Shown here one piece after another: positions 44,947-56,851 of a stretch of DNA of 64,000 nt. The translations under genes were made by a program, and so were the position numbers. The DNA lies in NCBI GenBank assembly GCA_021432605.1, contig MU271147.1, positions 1,054,001 to 1,118,000 on the forward strand, written 5' to 3'. A model generated the notes under the pieces. It did not search any database and was not told the origin of the DNA. It saw only the letters and a list, made by a program, of their open reading frames with translations. Each line of letters begins with the position of its first letter. Position 1 is the stretch's first letter. Source of the stretch: Coniochaeta sp. PMI_546. Taxonomy: Eukaryota > Ascomycota > Sordariomycetes > Coniochaetales > Coniochaetaceae.

Positions 44947-46106
44947 GAGCGGAGCAATGGATGTGGCGCCTGGCTCTCTAGAGCGAGAGGGTTTTTGGAG
45001 ATAATAGGTGGAAGTTTCTCTGTGCTACTGGCGCATGCATTGTCCACGAACCTTGTTACAGGCTCTGTCGAGTGTTGATGTTGGTCAAGATGTCTGGAGC
45101 TGGAAGTGGAGCTGGCAGTGCAAAGGGAGCTGCAGCGGCTCTTAGGCAGCCAATGAACTCTTGCCTGAGCTGCTCCTGGTCGATTGTCCACACGGCACCT
45201 TCAGATCGAGACACAAAGTAGTGCGTAAAGCCGAAGAAGTCAATTCAATGCCGATAGTTATAGTAATATTATTTGAGATGTAAACGGTGTGCTAAATCAG
45301 AAACCACAAAAGATATAGCTATGTATAGTCTTTCATTAGTATCTTGTGAATAAGGTTAAAGCTAAGGTCGGCCTAACTTGAGAATACGGTTGATAAGACA
45401 TACCCCAGTGCTAGGCTTACCTCCAACCTTTAAGTTGAGTCATAAAGCAGGTGTCACATTACGCTCACACAAAGCTTACCGCCGCACCCGCAAGTTCAAG
45501 TCTAGACACTGGGGCATGAGAAGGCCATATCAACATCCACCTTTGCCACAGGATGTCAATGATACTAACCCAAAGCTACCACCAATGGACACAGTGACCA
45601 TGTTGCAGAAGGCTGTCGACATCTCACAGTAGCGTGAAGCAGCAATCGTATGTTGCGAAACGGGAGTTGCAGGAGCCTGTGATCGTTGTAACAAACCAGC
45701 ATCGCCACACGACTGCAGGCCGTAGACGGTGGGACATCTGCAGTCCGGGCTTTGATGTTGATATGGGCAGGTTCATCGTGTTCCAATAGAGAATAAATAC
45801 ATCTCGGTACATACTTGATAATACTAAGCGCTGCTCAGGGAAATAGCGAGTCGCTATGATTTCATACTGGAAGCTAAGGCCGTCGTTCGCTCATTACCGT
45901 TGACTTATCGTCAACAGCACAGGGACGCGACAGTCAACCTGTACACGTGTGGTATTAAATGACCCCACCATCTCCCTAACTTTCTCTTCCCCACCAAACG
46001 CAATCACCATGAAGCCTCTACTACATTGCCACCTCCATCCAAGGCGACGTGCTTCTTGCGATAAGCTACACCTTCGTTATGCCTACGAAATGACTACTTT
46101 TCCGCC
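44947..46106. other. Intergenic
   Basis: An AT-rich patch lies at about 45245-45360. Short open frames (45378-45632 and others) lack support. The last 100 bp are the leader of the small gene at 46107. Confidence 0.35.
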
Positions 46107-46549
46107 ATGGACACTACCATTAGTGACCAAGCTAACAACGGAGAGGCTTTCTGTCCCTTGAGTGGGAGGAAGGCGGCTCCGACCCCCGGTATGACGGAAG
46201 CAGCCCGACAAGCGCACACCATCATTAATGGCCAAGAGGACAACGGCCAGGCTTCCGTTCCCTCGAAGAAGTGGAAGGCGCTTCAGTTCCCCCCGGGTAT
46301 GACGCGGGAAACCCGACAAGCGCACATGGAGCAATATCTGAAGGACAGGGCAGTCGCCCGGTTGACAGCCGAGAACACACGGTACAACCAGGAGGATAAG
46401 AAACTCGTCGACTTTGTAGCCAAAAACACAAAGTCCAAAAAGAAAGTCAAATGTAGGTGAACAAGTCTTCGTTTTCGTCGGCATTATATCCATGCTAATC
46501 AACGTTACTTAAAACAGGGTCCGACTTGCCCCAACCCAGTCAGCCGTAA
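46107..46549 (+). CDS. Small basic protein with an internal repeat, 125 aa
   Basis: Exons are 46107-46452 and 46518-46549. The 65 bp intron (GTAGGT...AACAG) joins KKKVK to WSDLPQPSQP in frame. The protein has two copies of one unit: RKAAPTPGMTEAARQAHTII and KALQFPPGMTRETRQAHMEQ, about 40 residues apart. It ends in Lys-rich NTKSKKKVK and WSDLPQPSQP. There is no signal peptide. Small size and basic repeats suggest a nucleic-acid-binding or regulatory role, which is a guess. The family was not recognised. Confidence 0.55.
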
Positions 46550-46567
46550 AGACCTGTGCCGGCCGGA

Positions 46568-46583
46568 GGGGGGGGGGGGGGGG
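46568..46583 (+). repeat. Poly-G run of 16
   Basis: Sixteen G bases in a row just after the small gene. It may be longer or shorter in reality, since such runs are hard to sequence. Confidence 0.9.
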
Positions 46584-46982
46584 TGGGAGACGATTAGAGG
46601 GTCATTACGGACTTGTATATCGCTTCTTTCTTTGCTGAATGCGCCGATTACAATGCCGGGATAGGAGCAGGGCTGTGTAAGACCCTACAGCCTCAGACGG
46701 ATGAACCCTCCAACAAGGCAGCATCCGTGGTCCGCCCCGCCCCGGCCAACTCATGGGCCGTCGAAGGCGGCCGCATGGGGGCCCGCTACCGTTCGTGAAG
46801 ACAGTTGTATCGAACGGATCTGGCGACCCGTGACTGGCCGCCTTATCTCCCTGGCCATTTTTATGGCCGTATCTGACTCACTCGTTGGTATGAGAACTCT
46901 TCGATGCCTGATCTTTGCAATATAGAGGCCGGCGCCCTGGCCGTGGAAATCGAGGAGGTCGCTCTACAAGCGTCGTCCCGGG

Positions 46983-47147
46983 GCGAGCAGGGGCGACCTT
47001 CCGCCGAAAGGAGTTCGGGATTGCTACTCCCTAAGACTGCAGCTCTCGTTCTGCGTCACAGACGGGGATTTGCAAATTTGGGACGGTGATAACAGCTGGG
47101 TGGCTGCATTGAGACAGGCAGAAGCCCTTGGTAAACATACGTGGTAG
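46983..47147 (+). pseudogene. Possible coding remnant
   Basis: One frame gives a protein-like stretch (GVRDCYSLRLQLSFCVTDGD then LQIWDGDNSWVAALRQAEAL) ending at TAG 47145. There is no start codon, and upstream open sequence is in other frames. It looks like the fragment of a degenerate gene. Weak evidence only. Confidence 0.2.
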
Positions 47148-48244
47148 TCACTCCGTTCGGCCCCAATGAAACTCTTTGCTGCGGGGCTTTCTCGAGCTGG
47201 CGACGACGTATCTGAAGGGTCCTTCCTGGTTAAACGGATCAATTGACGCTTCTCTCTTCTCGCGATGCATGGGCCTGGGGGACGGCCGGAACGAAGCTGC
47301 GACTCGAAGGTGTTAGGGTTTTGGAAGATTCCTCAGTTCCAACCGGCAGGGTAGGAGTCGTACCACGGCTGAGTATTGATCCAGGACCGCCGAGATATTG
47401 AAAAAGGGCGACTGATCGTCAGCAACCACACCCTCGCACAATGAGGGAAGTGAACCAAAGACGCAGGTCCTCACAATTTTCAAGTTCCAACCCAATCTGT
47501 GGAGTGCAACGCTTCCAGGGCCATGTCGCTGTACACCTCGAGGAACCGGGGCTGCGGCATTGACCAAGTTCTACCAAACATCACATGGTCCTAGTTCATA
47601 GGAACCTTAGCAGTATCTATGGACTCCACGCCTAAGATCTCGTAGACCGTAGCCCTCTCTTGCTGTCGCGTCATTACCCTGAAAGGACCAGCAATGGTCG
47701 ACGTTCTTTTGGGTGACCGGGACGGATTTCGCAGCATCAAGCCAGTAGCAAGCACCGGCCGGCACGACTGAAAGAGCCGTACACGGGTGGAATTCGGTAC
47801 ATACCTACACCAGTAACACTGCCAGCCTCAGCTCTTCATGTCAAGCAGCCCGACGAAGCTCCTCGATAGCGATAGGGGAGAAATGTCGGATTAGCCATCG
47901 GAATTGCCATAATCAGACTCGTCATCGCTAGACAGACGGACTGCCCCGACAGCAACACGCGTCTTACATAAGGCAGGCACTTTCCGTGGGGGCGCTTTTT
48001 TCGCGTGGTGTTTTCGCGAGTCGCGTAAATGGAGTACGTACCTGCATGCGGACAGGTGGGGCACCTGAATGCCTTTCACCGCCTGACTCAATTGTGTTAG
48101 TCTGGCTCTAAAAGTTTAATGCCCCTCCAAGTGTCTCGAAAAGTTCCTTCTCGCGAGCCAAGTCTCGCCTCGAGGTTCAAAACTTTTGTCCCTCGTCATT
48201 ACCACATTCTCCTCCCTATAGCCTCAACATACGGCCCTGTCACC
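47148..48244. promoter_or_regulatory. Upstream region of CTP synthase
   Basis: No supported gene. A 66-codon open frame on the minus strand at 47891-48091 has no ATG. The 60 bp before 48245 are pyrimidine-rich. Confidence 0.35.
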
Positions 48245-50214
48245 ATGCGTTACGTTCTCGTCTCAGGCGGAGTAATTTCCGGTATATCTTCACGCTCAGT
48301 AAAACGGTTATCTGGTCGCTAACAATACATCAGGCGTCGGCAAGGGCATCATTGCCTCGTCCACCGGTCTCCTCCTCAAGACCCTCGGGCTGCGTGTCAC
48401 CTGCATCAAGATCGATCCCTACCTGAACATCGATGCCGGAACTATGAACCCCAAGGATCACGGCGAGTGCTTCGTGCTGGACGACGGCGGCGAGTGTGAT
48501 TTGGACCTCGGCAACTACCAGCGGTACCTCGACATCAACCTGACCAGGGACAACAACATCACGACCGGCAAGATAAACAGGGAGGTTGGTCTGAAAGAGC
48601 GCCGCGGAGACTACCTGGGCCGTACCGTCCAGGTGGTCCCCCACGTCACGGACCTCATCCAGGAATGGATTGACCGCGTCTCCAAGATCTCCGTCGACAA
48701 GTCGGGCGTCGAGCCTGATGTCTGCATTAGTACGTCTCTTCCGCCTCTTCATCCGCTAGCGCGGTCGGAACACACACACTGACTGCCTTCCAGTCGAACT
48801 AGTATGATTACTCTCCCTCTTCTCAGCTCCAGATCGCTCCTCTAACCTTCCCTGTCCCTTAGGGCGGCACAATTGGCGATATCGAGAACATGCCCTTCGT
48901 TGAGGCTCTTACCCAGCTCCAGCACAGGGTTGGCAAGGGCAACTTCATCAACATCCAGGTCTCCTACGTCCCCGTCATCAACGGCGAGCAGAAGACCAAG
49001 CCTACCCAACACGCCGTCAAGCAAATACGCAGTGCCGGCCTCATTCCCGACTTAGTATGTACCTTGAGAACGCCACCTGCCTCCTCGCCATTGTGCTAAC
49101 AGTCTCCAAGATAGCATGCCGTTGCGAACGTCCTCTCGAGCAGGGCACAATCAACAAGATCGCCCTTCACTGCCAGGTCGAGCCCGAGCAGGTAATTGCC
49201 GTCAGAGACATGCCTACCGTATACCAAGTACCACATCTCCTCGAAGAGCAAGGCCTCCGGAACATCCTCCGCTCGGTCCTGCGACTCGACAAGCTCGCAC
49301 CCGAGCCAGCCCTCGTCAGCAAAGGCGCCGAGATATGGCAGCGGTGGAAGACAATCAGCACGCAAACCTACACGGAGACGGTCGACATCGCCCTGGTCGG
49401 CAAGTACGTCGAGCTGCACGACAGCTACCTCAGCCTCTACAAGTCGCTCGAGCACGCCGCCATGCGGTGCAAGCGCAAGCTGAACCTCATCTGGGTCGAC
49501 TCGGAGCACCTCGAGGAGACGACCCAGCTGTCCAACCCGACCAAGTACCACAAGGCGTGGCACGACGTGGTCTCGGCCAGGGGCCTTGTCGTCCCCGGCG
49601 GCTTCGGCCAGCGGGCCACCGAGGGCATCATCAAGGCCACGCAGTGGGCGCGCGAGCACAAGACGCCCTTCCTCGGCATCTGCTTCGGCATGCAGCTGGC
49701 CGTGTGCGAGTTCGCGCGCAACGTGTGCGGCCTCCACGGCGCCACCTCGGAGGAGTTCAACAAGGACGCCGAGCACCGGCTCGTCATCTTCATGCCCGAG
49801 GGCAGCAAGGAGTCGATGGGCGGCACCATGCGCCTGGGCCTGCGCGCCACCCACTTCCAGCCCGGCAGCGAGGACAGCAAGCTGCGCGCCCTCTACGGCG
49901 ACGCCACCGTGGTCGAGGAGCGCCACCGCCACCGCTACGAGGTCAACCCGGACTACATCGACGGGCTCGAGAAGGCCGGCCTGTCCTTCATCGGCAAGGA
50001 CGAGACGGGCAACCGCATGGAGATCATCGAGCTCAAGGACCACCCGTGGTTCGTCGGCGTCCAGTACCACCCGGAGTACATCAGCCGCGTCCTCAGCCCC
50101 TCGCTGCCCATCCTCGGTCTGGTGGCTGCCTCCATCGGGAAGCTGGACGAGATCACCAAGGAGGTCAACGAGGAGAGGAAATTGCGGAATAGCCAGGACA
50201 ATGAGCCGTTTTGA
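48245..50214 (+). CDS. URA7: CTP synthase
   Basis: This makes CTP from UTP, ATP and glutamine. Exons are 48245-48281, 48334-48729, 48794-48801 (only 8 nt), 48863-49054 and 49111-50214, predicted 578 aa as in yeast URA7. The 8-nt micro-exon (TCGAACTA) is required to read [16 protein letters not shown]. The N-terminal synthetase domain begins [20 protein letters not shown] (P-loop) and includes [13 protein letters not shown] and [19 protein letters not shown]. The C-terminal glutamine amidotransferase has [22 protein letters not shown] (Cys nucleophile) and VQYHPEYIS (His/Glu of the triad). The gene is complete. The symbol is by homology to the yeast gene. Confidence 0.96.
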
Positions 50215-51560
50215 ACACGGACGAGTGTCTTGAGATTCTGAGCGGCCTCTTGGATCGAAGCCTCAAGAGGCTTTTCTCTCTCTCAATAATGTCCATGTTT
50301 CTTGGGCACTTGCTTGGTGACAGGGCGGGTTGACAAGAAGGAGAAGTGCAACGAGGTACATTGGGCGAATCGTTGATACCCCATGAGGGAAAGCACCGTG
50401 GCGTTTGTGCTGGTCTGAGACTGGAACGATTTTGGACATCTCGCCACTTGATCCGGTCAAACCCCCCGAGATGCAATTGGAAAATTTGGAGATCTCTAAT
50501 ACAGGCGCACCAAGTCAATGGAGGTCTTTGTCCAAGTCGGCATAGGCACTGGACGGCATAAGGCAGTGATGGGAGCTTGACAAGACCCAGATCTCAGACT
50601 GTGGCGGGAGGTGTAATTTGCTTAAGAGATAGATAGCACATTCTAAATTTCCGTAGACGGCAGGGCATGTTTCATCGAGCGATCGATTGATAGATAGTTT
50701 TCGTGAAAATAGTATATGGACCCCGAATCCGATGCCTGACGCAGTGTGATGCTTCGTACCGCCGGCCTGGCATTGGATGAGTCCCGACATATCTAATCCG
50801 AGTGTGCATTTACGAGTAACTTATTCATGATATACGTCTCGTCAACGTGGCAGATGCTGGTGAGCCTGTACAGCACTATGTCAATCACAGGTAACAATCT
50901 CAATAGATGTGGTATTGAAAAGGCAGCTAAGTAGAAAGTCCCAGGCCATGTCCCTCCTGGAGATACCGGTAGTCATTCTCCTAGACCCTTTCAACACAAG
51001 CACCAGGTTGCTAAACGACAAGGTATAATAAGAATCATCTTCCCAACTTCCGGGGCTGTCCAGCGCGATTCTGTCGATAAGTTACAAAACAAAACGTCGA
51101 GCACACCAAACTTTGGGGTTAAAGTTAGATACTCCATGTCCGGCCCCCGTGATCAAACATGGTACATAGAAAGAAGAAAGGTGCACACAACCGCGCTTGG
51201 CCTGGGCCTGGAAGGACTACCGTTGCCCAAAAATGAAAACCATGCTGTGTGGTTGCCTTGCGTGGGTATGATTGAAAGTCTTTTCGTGGCCGGAAATTTC
51301 GAGGTCATAAAGGAAAAAAACTAACACCGCCCGGGGGAAAAAGTAAAATGGGGTATGCTGCTGTGCATGTGATGGCATCAAGGTGACAAAGGAAACGCTC
51401 AAACTGTCCGGAACTGCGGTTGAAAAGGCGTAACGCTCGACGCCGACGCCTCTGGGTCCACGATGGCTGGGTGGTTTTTCGAAAAGCAAACTTGGAAGAC
51501 CCGATATCGTCGGACTTCGCGCGCTCTCGGATATCATCTGATTTGCGCGGCAAATGGACT
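50215..51560. other. 1.3 kb between convergent genes, no gene seen
   Basis: Only short open frames without ATG context or motifs were found. The segment contains the 3' flanks of CTP synthase and of the septin gene. Confidence 0.4.
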
Positions 51561-53149
51561 TCATCGCCGAGGTTTCGTTCCCTCGCGCTGCTTGAGTCGA
51601 CTAGTCCTCCAGCCCTCGTACCACTGCTCCCGGCTGGCTTCACGCAGCTCGCTGCGCCAGTCGCTGAAGACGGCCTCCTTCAACCGCAGGAAATCACAAT
51701 GCTCCTCGTCGTACGGATCAGCGAAGCCCCATGGAAATTGCCGACCAATGACCCCGGGCTCGTAGATATCCGGGCTGATGATGGACATCGGGATGATAGG
51801 AATCTCATCCTCCTTTGATGCGCCATCGGTCAATTTGTTTCGGCGGACTGAACCGCTCGACAGGCGCTTCGATGGTGACGACTCTTGTCCCTGGATCGGC
51901 AGGTCATCACCGTCAGAATGTCCGGAGTCCACTGCCTCCTCGTCCTCGTCTTCTTCCTCGATTCTGCCCGGTTTGCCGTTCACGGAACTTTCGTCGTCGT
52001 CGTCAATCCCAAGGATGTCTAGTGGGTCGAGGCCAGCCGTCTTCAGGCTTTCCGATACGGTCTTCTTGAGCACGGCCATGTGTTTTGTTGTGATGGTGTC
52101 CGCCTTGGAAATAACAGGAATGACCGTCGTCTTGCCCTGGAGCGTCCGCAAGACCTGAAGGTCAAGGTCTTCATCCAAGCCTCCAAGCACGCGTGCCAGG
52201 GGATAATGCTTGCCATTTTGCTGTCCATTAGTGGATGATACTGCTTTGCTGGCGGCGATGTTCCTGTCGAGGCGTGCCGGATCCAGGATCAAAAAGGTCG
52301 CATGGATGTGTGTATCCTGTACACCTGGTGATCGCACGACCTTCATCTCCTCGGTAAACGTCTCCTCAAACTTGCTTTCAAGAAACGTTGACATCTCACG
52401 AAGTTGCAGATCTACGACATTCTTCTCCAGTCCTTCAGAGTCCCACAGTGTGAGACCAATTCGCTCGCCGTCAATTTCCGTCTCAAGGTAATGCGGGACA
52501 AAGTTGCCGGATGGTGGGAAGATCGGCGTGGAGTCATCATCACCAGGTGTCTTGGAACGTTTTTTCGCAGGAAGAGCGAGGGAAGTCTTTAGAAACTCGA
52601 GGAATGACGTCTTGCCTGCGTTTTGGGTGCCGATAATAAGAATGCTGTGGCCGGTCAGTCAGCGCTAGTCCTCCAACCTTGAACTGCGCAATTTTGCACT
52701 TACTTGAAGGGAGTGGGATCTTTCCTCCTCCGAACCCTTCTCGGGCTGTTGATGGTGCTGATCGCACTGCTGGCATAACTATAGCGTCCACGGTGTGTCA
52801 TGCTTTCTGTGCGGGCGTAAGGATCGACCCACGCGCCGTTCGGAATTGGTGGAGGTACGCTGATGACGGAGCGGGAAGGCTCCATAGACGGGCGTGGGGT
52901 GTAAGACGACTGGTGATCTGCTTTGCCGGAAACGATGGCCACAGAGTCCGGCCGAATCTCGCTGGGGAAAAGTTGCGAAGTAGGTACTCCGTTGTAGAGC
53001 TGAGGAAGGCGCGGAGGCGACTTGTTGGCAGAAGCATCGCGCTGGCGCTGGAGCTCGAGCTCCCTGGCCTGGGCCTTCTTCATCTCCGTACTCTTGCTAC
53101 GTCTGAGCAACATTCCGAGACTACTGCGCCGAGGCGGAGGTCCACTCAT
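51561..53149 (-). CDS. Septin (AspE-like, filamentous-fungal group)
   Basis: Cytoskeletal GTP-binding protein of septal and growth sites. Exons are 52704-53149 and 51561-52644. The intron (GTAAGT...CCACAG) joins DPTPF to NILIIGTQNAGKTSFLEFLK. Predicted 509 aa. It has a long disordered N-terminus (149 residues) and a G1 P-loop GTQNAGKTS. The G3 is atypical (LWDSEGLEKN). G4 is VISKADT. An acidic Ser-rich insert of about 70 residues (DDDESSVNGKPGRIEEEDED and onward) precedes the septin block PGVIGRQFPWGFADPYDEEH and CDFLRLKEAVF. The P-loop with a divergent G3 and insert fits AspE-type septins, which are missing from yeasts. No C-terminal coiled coil was seen. Confidence 0.88.
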
Positions 53150-55358
53150 TTCCTATTCGAGTTGGATATCAAGGTTGAGAGCTGCAGCGTAGCATGAATG
53201 CGCTGTTGGCCCGATGTCAGGATCTGTATGAGAAGAGCAATTAACTGAGATCGGACGGTTGATCGATAGCCCAGTTTTGATGCGATGTCCAAATGCAGCC
53301 CCGGAATAAGGTTCAAAGCCTGATGATTCGAACGATCTCAAGTCTAGTCCCGTGTCTTTGATCTTCTGATCGCGTCGAGAATTCGCCAGATGAGAGAAAG
53401 ACGAGTGTTATCGTATCTGTCGCTTCGGTAGAACAATGTCGAATTGACTTCGGTGACAAAGTAGGCGAGGGTGAAATGCAGGGCGTTGAAAGTTGGGTCG
53501 TTTTAATGCTGTCCAACTTGGTGCAATCTATGAGACGACCGATATTAGCATTTAGGGCCTGCAATCGTCCAATTCGATGCCCGATTCATGAGACAGTGTG
53601 AAATACGTTCAGAATACGAGCATATGTTGCAGCATCATCGAATCCTCGTCGAATCCCCGTCGAATGGAAGTCGCATCTGGTGGACTATCTGGTCATCCGC
53701 TCACACATCTGAAAAAAAGGTGAAGCGTTTGTTCGGTCCCAAAAGACCCCTTTTTCGCGACGATTTGCAGCTGCAGCTCTAGCTCTGAATGCGATGGGGC
53801 AACTCCGACAGGGCCCTCCTCTTTCTTGGGGCAACGAAAACGCGATCGACTCACTCTAGTTTGCCAGCAAGGAAGCGTAGATCGCTCAGCTTCAGTTCCA
53901 GATGCCGCAGTTGATTTATCTGTTTGGCAACGATGGAATCACAGCAGTGCCCGATACCGAATCGAAGGAAAAGGGACCAAGTGTGGAGGGAATGTGGAGA
54001 GTCTCAGTCGAGACGAACTGCAATGCGGGAGTGGGAACTTGGAACTCCAAGCTCGTTGTCGCAGGGTAGGTTAATCGGACGACGTCTGAGGCACAGAAGT
54101 CCAATCGTGCAGAGCACGCAAAGAGAGACGGAATAGTGAAGGTAAGAAGATGTCCAAAAAAGGCAAACGAGTACCAAAAACTGGCAGCACCACGATGCAA
54201 CTTTTTCTTTGAAGTTGTAAAAGAGCTGGCGAGGAAGATGAGTTGACGAAAGGGTCCCCGACTTTCCAAGGTGGACACTTGAAGCGACAGGGGTGCTTCA
54301 GGGGCAACCAAAGAGAAATGAGACTGAAAACGCCGGAAGGAAAATAAGACCTGGAAGGTACGTACTCGACGCCGGCTAACGCGGTTTGGCTAAGCGTTTG
54401 CACCAAGGTGGTCCTTCCTCCAGACCTCCACCGTCACTCCACGAGGTGAAGACTCCACTCAAATGATGAAGATACAACACTGCAACGACACCGTTTTACG
54501 AAACAATAATGGGATCTCGGCTGTCGTTGACCATTATTGACCATCGTCAAAAGTTGGCGATCAATCGTGCAGAGACACGGGACATGGCCGCTTGTATTGG
54601 TAGCACCGAGTTACACGGTGTCAATATCACGTGTAGAGAACACTGCAGGAGCATCCTGAAGTATTACCTCACCTTACTTCCCGGAAATCTTTCTGGAAGG
54701 CGCGACCGTTTCGCGTGCTTGCATGGCAGCGGTCGTAAACTCCCCTCCCCCCCTGGAATTTTGGGGTTGGCCAATCAGATGGGACCTGTCCAGATCGAGC
54801 TCTCTTCGTTTCAACGCTTTTTAGGAGAGCAGGTGGTTCGCGACATGTACAACCTTGTTTTGGGACGCTCCTGCCCTTGGAAAGCGTAGCGCTTGTGTCA
54901 CTTGGGTGTGCAGTTTTTTTCTCAATCATTTTCCTTTTGAAAGACATGCGGTGAACGGTGTAAGCTTTTACGGAATCATACTGCACTGCAGATTGTTGCA
55001 CAGATGGAAATGTCTTTGCACATGTAGGGATCATAGGTGCACTTACCGGGGTAGAGCATCATCAGTTGTGGAGCAGGCCCGCCTGGTTTAGTTTGTTTCA
55101 GAGTTATTACTCGGAAGATCTTCCAAGTGAACACTTGAGATGCGCCTGAAGTGGAAAGCTGCATGCCGTGAAAGGGTGACTGCCGTTCATCATGCACTGT
55201 CTATCACATATAGAGAATTTTGTATCTCAGCCCTATGGTGTATGACGAACCCGTTTTGGGCAAGATGGGCAAGATGTTCGAGGACATCGCGAGCACCGAT
55301 TGAGAAAGTCTAGACCATACAGCCCTCGTCCCTCGCTCATCTCTCTTTTCTTACCAGG
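53150..55358. other. 2.2 kb without a recognisable gene
   Basis: This holds the septin 5' flank and the CENP-O 3' flank. Open frames of 60-130 codons on both strands lack conserved motifs and consistent starts. A long 5' UTR or intron of the septin gene may lie at 53150-54400. Confidence 0.4.
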
Positions 55359-56407
55359 TCACGCCGGTTCAAGACCTCTTTTGCGTCGTATGGACTCCGG
55401 TAACCTTTCGACCCTGGTTATGCGCTGTAGGAACTCTCTTGCCGCGGGCATATCGCGTCCTTGAGCGCCATACATGACGCACTTCTCGATCTCACCACCA
55501 TCGTCGACCACCAAGCGGCAAACGTCACCATTACTCCAGTCGATCTTGATCTGCTTGGCCTCTGCATCCGCGAGACTGATCTCGAGGATGCGTGGTGGGC
55601 CGCTCTCCTCAACACTGTCCTCCGGACCCTCGTCTCCCTCGGATGACTCTTTCGCTTGCTGTGTGTCTGACGCGTCCTTCTTGCTTTTCTCTGTACTCTC
55701 CTTGTCATCCGCGCCAAGACCCGCTGCCTTGCGCATATCTGCTACTGCACCAAGCCGGTTGTGATATGCCACCAATCGTTGCCGTAACTCCTTGACGAAT
55801 AAACTCAAATTCTGAGTCCTCCGCTTGACCAGCACATCCTCATCGCTGGTAGCGTCTATGACCGTAGGCGGTGGTAAATAACGTGCGGCGAGACCACCAA
55901 TGGGTATGCAGTTCGGAATCGTGTGCCTGTGAACGCGCAAATACGTCTTCAAGACATTTTCCTCCGCCTCGGAGTTGTCCTCTGTCCCGTATGGTCTGTT
56001 GAGCAGCACTACATATGGTTGCAGGAAGCGGCCGGAGCGCATTATCTCGAAGCGTATCCCTAGGACCGAGCCGCCATCGACTGCACGAGGGTCTGGGTCT
56101 TCAACTCGAAAGGCAGTCACGCCGGCGCCGATGCGCCAAAGACTCTCCTGAGCATGCGCTTGTTGCTGGGTTATAGCATCTCGGAGATTAGTGGGAAGCT
56201 CCTCTGGCGCATAGGCTGAGGCGAGGGTTGACACGTGAGTTTTGATATCGGCGCGGAGTTGCTTTGCTATAGAACACTCTCGTTAGGAGCCAGGCCATGA
56301 TCATTGAGAATTGGGTGCTGCTATTATGCGCACTGCTTACCACGCTTCTTGAGGCTTGCAATCTCCTCGTCGATGGTTGAAGCCGCAGAAAAGCTTTCAG
56401 TAGCCAT
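55359..56407 (-). CDS. CENP-O (Mcm21-like) kinetochore subunit
   Basis: Inner-kinetochore subunit of the COMA/CCAN complex. Exons are 56341-56407 and 55359-56266. The intron (GTAAGC...CTATAG) joins LKKR to AKQLRADIKTHV in frame. Predicted 324 aa. An N-terminal coiled coil (MATESFSAASTIDEEIASLK) is followed by the CENP-O fold: LWRIGAGVTAFRVEDPDPRA, GIRFEIMRSGRFLQPYVVLL and VHRHTIPNCIPIGGLAARYL, then LSLFVKELRQRLVAYHNRLG. An acidic loop (SSEGDEGPEDSVEE) separates these from the last strands. The family assignment rests on the RFLQPYVVLL...HTIPNCIPI...FVKELRQRLVAYHNR order. The gene is divergent from the Q-rich gene. Confidence 0.8.
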
Positions 56408-56851
56408 ATGTGCTGGTCCAGTTCCGCAAATCTATATTGTGTGATGGAGAGTCCAGCAACGTAAAAATCGTCAGTACTAGAAGCAACGTGGCCCAAGTAG
56501 ATGATAGCCTGGACCTTCACGTAGTGATTTGTCGACACTTGCGAAGGCACTGAGCAGCGCGCGTTGAGACGCGACTGTAATCGATAACGGATGCTCTTAT
56601 CTTATCACTCCCATGTGTCCATCCGTAAAGTGGCACGGGCCGCTTCGGGTGGGATACCCCGCCAAAGGTCCAGATCGCCAGGCCTGCGGGGGTGTAACTA
56701 ACCTCACTTGGGACGGGTGAGGCTGAAGTATTGGACGAGATCGGGCGAGACAACCGGGGCAGGCGCCGATAAGTAATGACAATGGCGCAACCCAGCGGTG
56801 TCAAAGCCACTTGGCTACCAGCGGTCAAGCGACGACTCAGGGAATGCCACC
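56408..56851. promoter_or_regulatory. Divergent promoter, CENP-O / Q-rich gene
   Basis: A 444 bp gap between two divergent start codons. ATG 56852 is in a strong context (CCACCATGG). No recognisable TATA box or site was seen. Confidence 0.35.

Noticed and set aside
49096-50070. 324-codon open frame on the minus strand
   Set aside because: Antisense of the CTP synthase amidotransferase exon. It is low-complexity Ala/Leu/Val/Glu with no motif.
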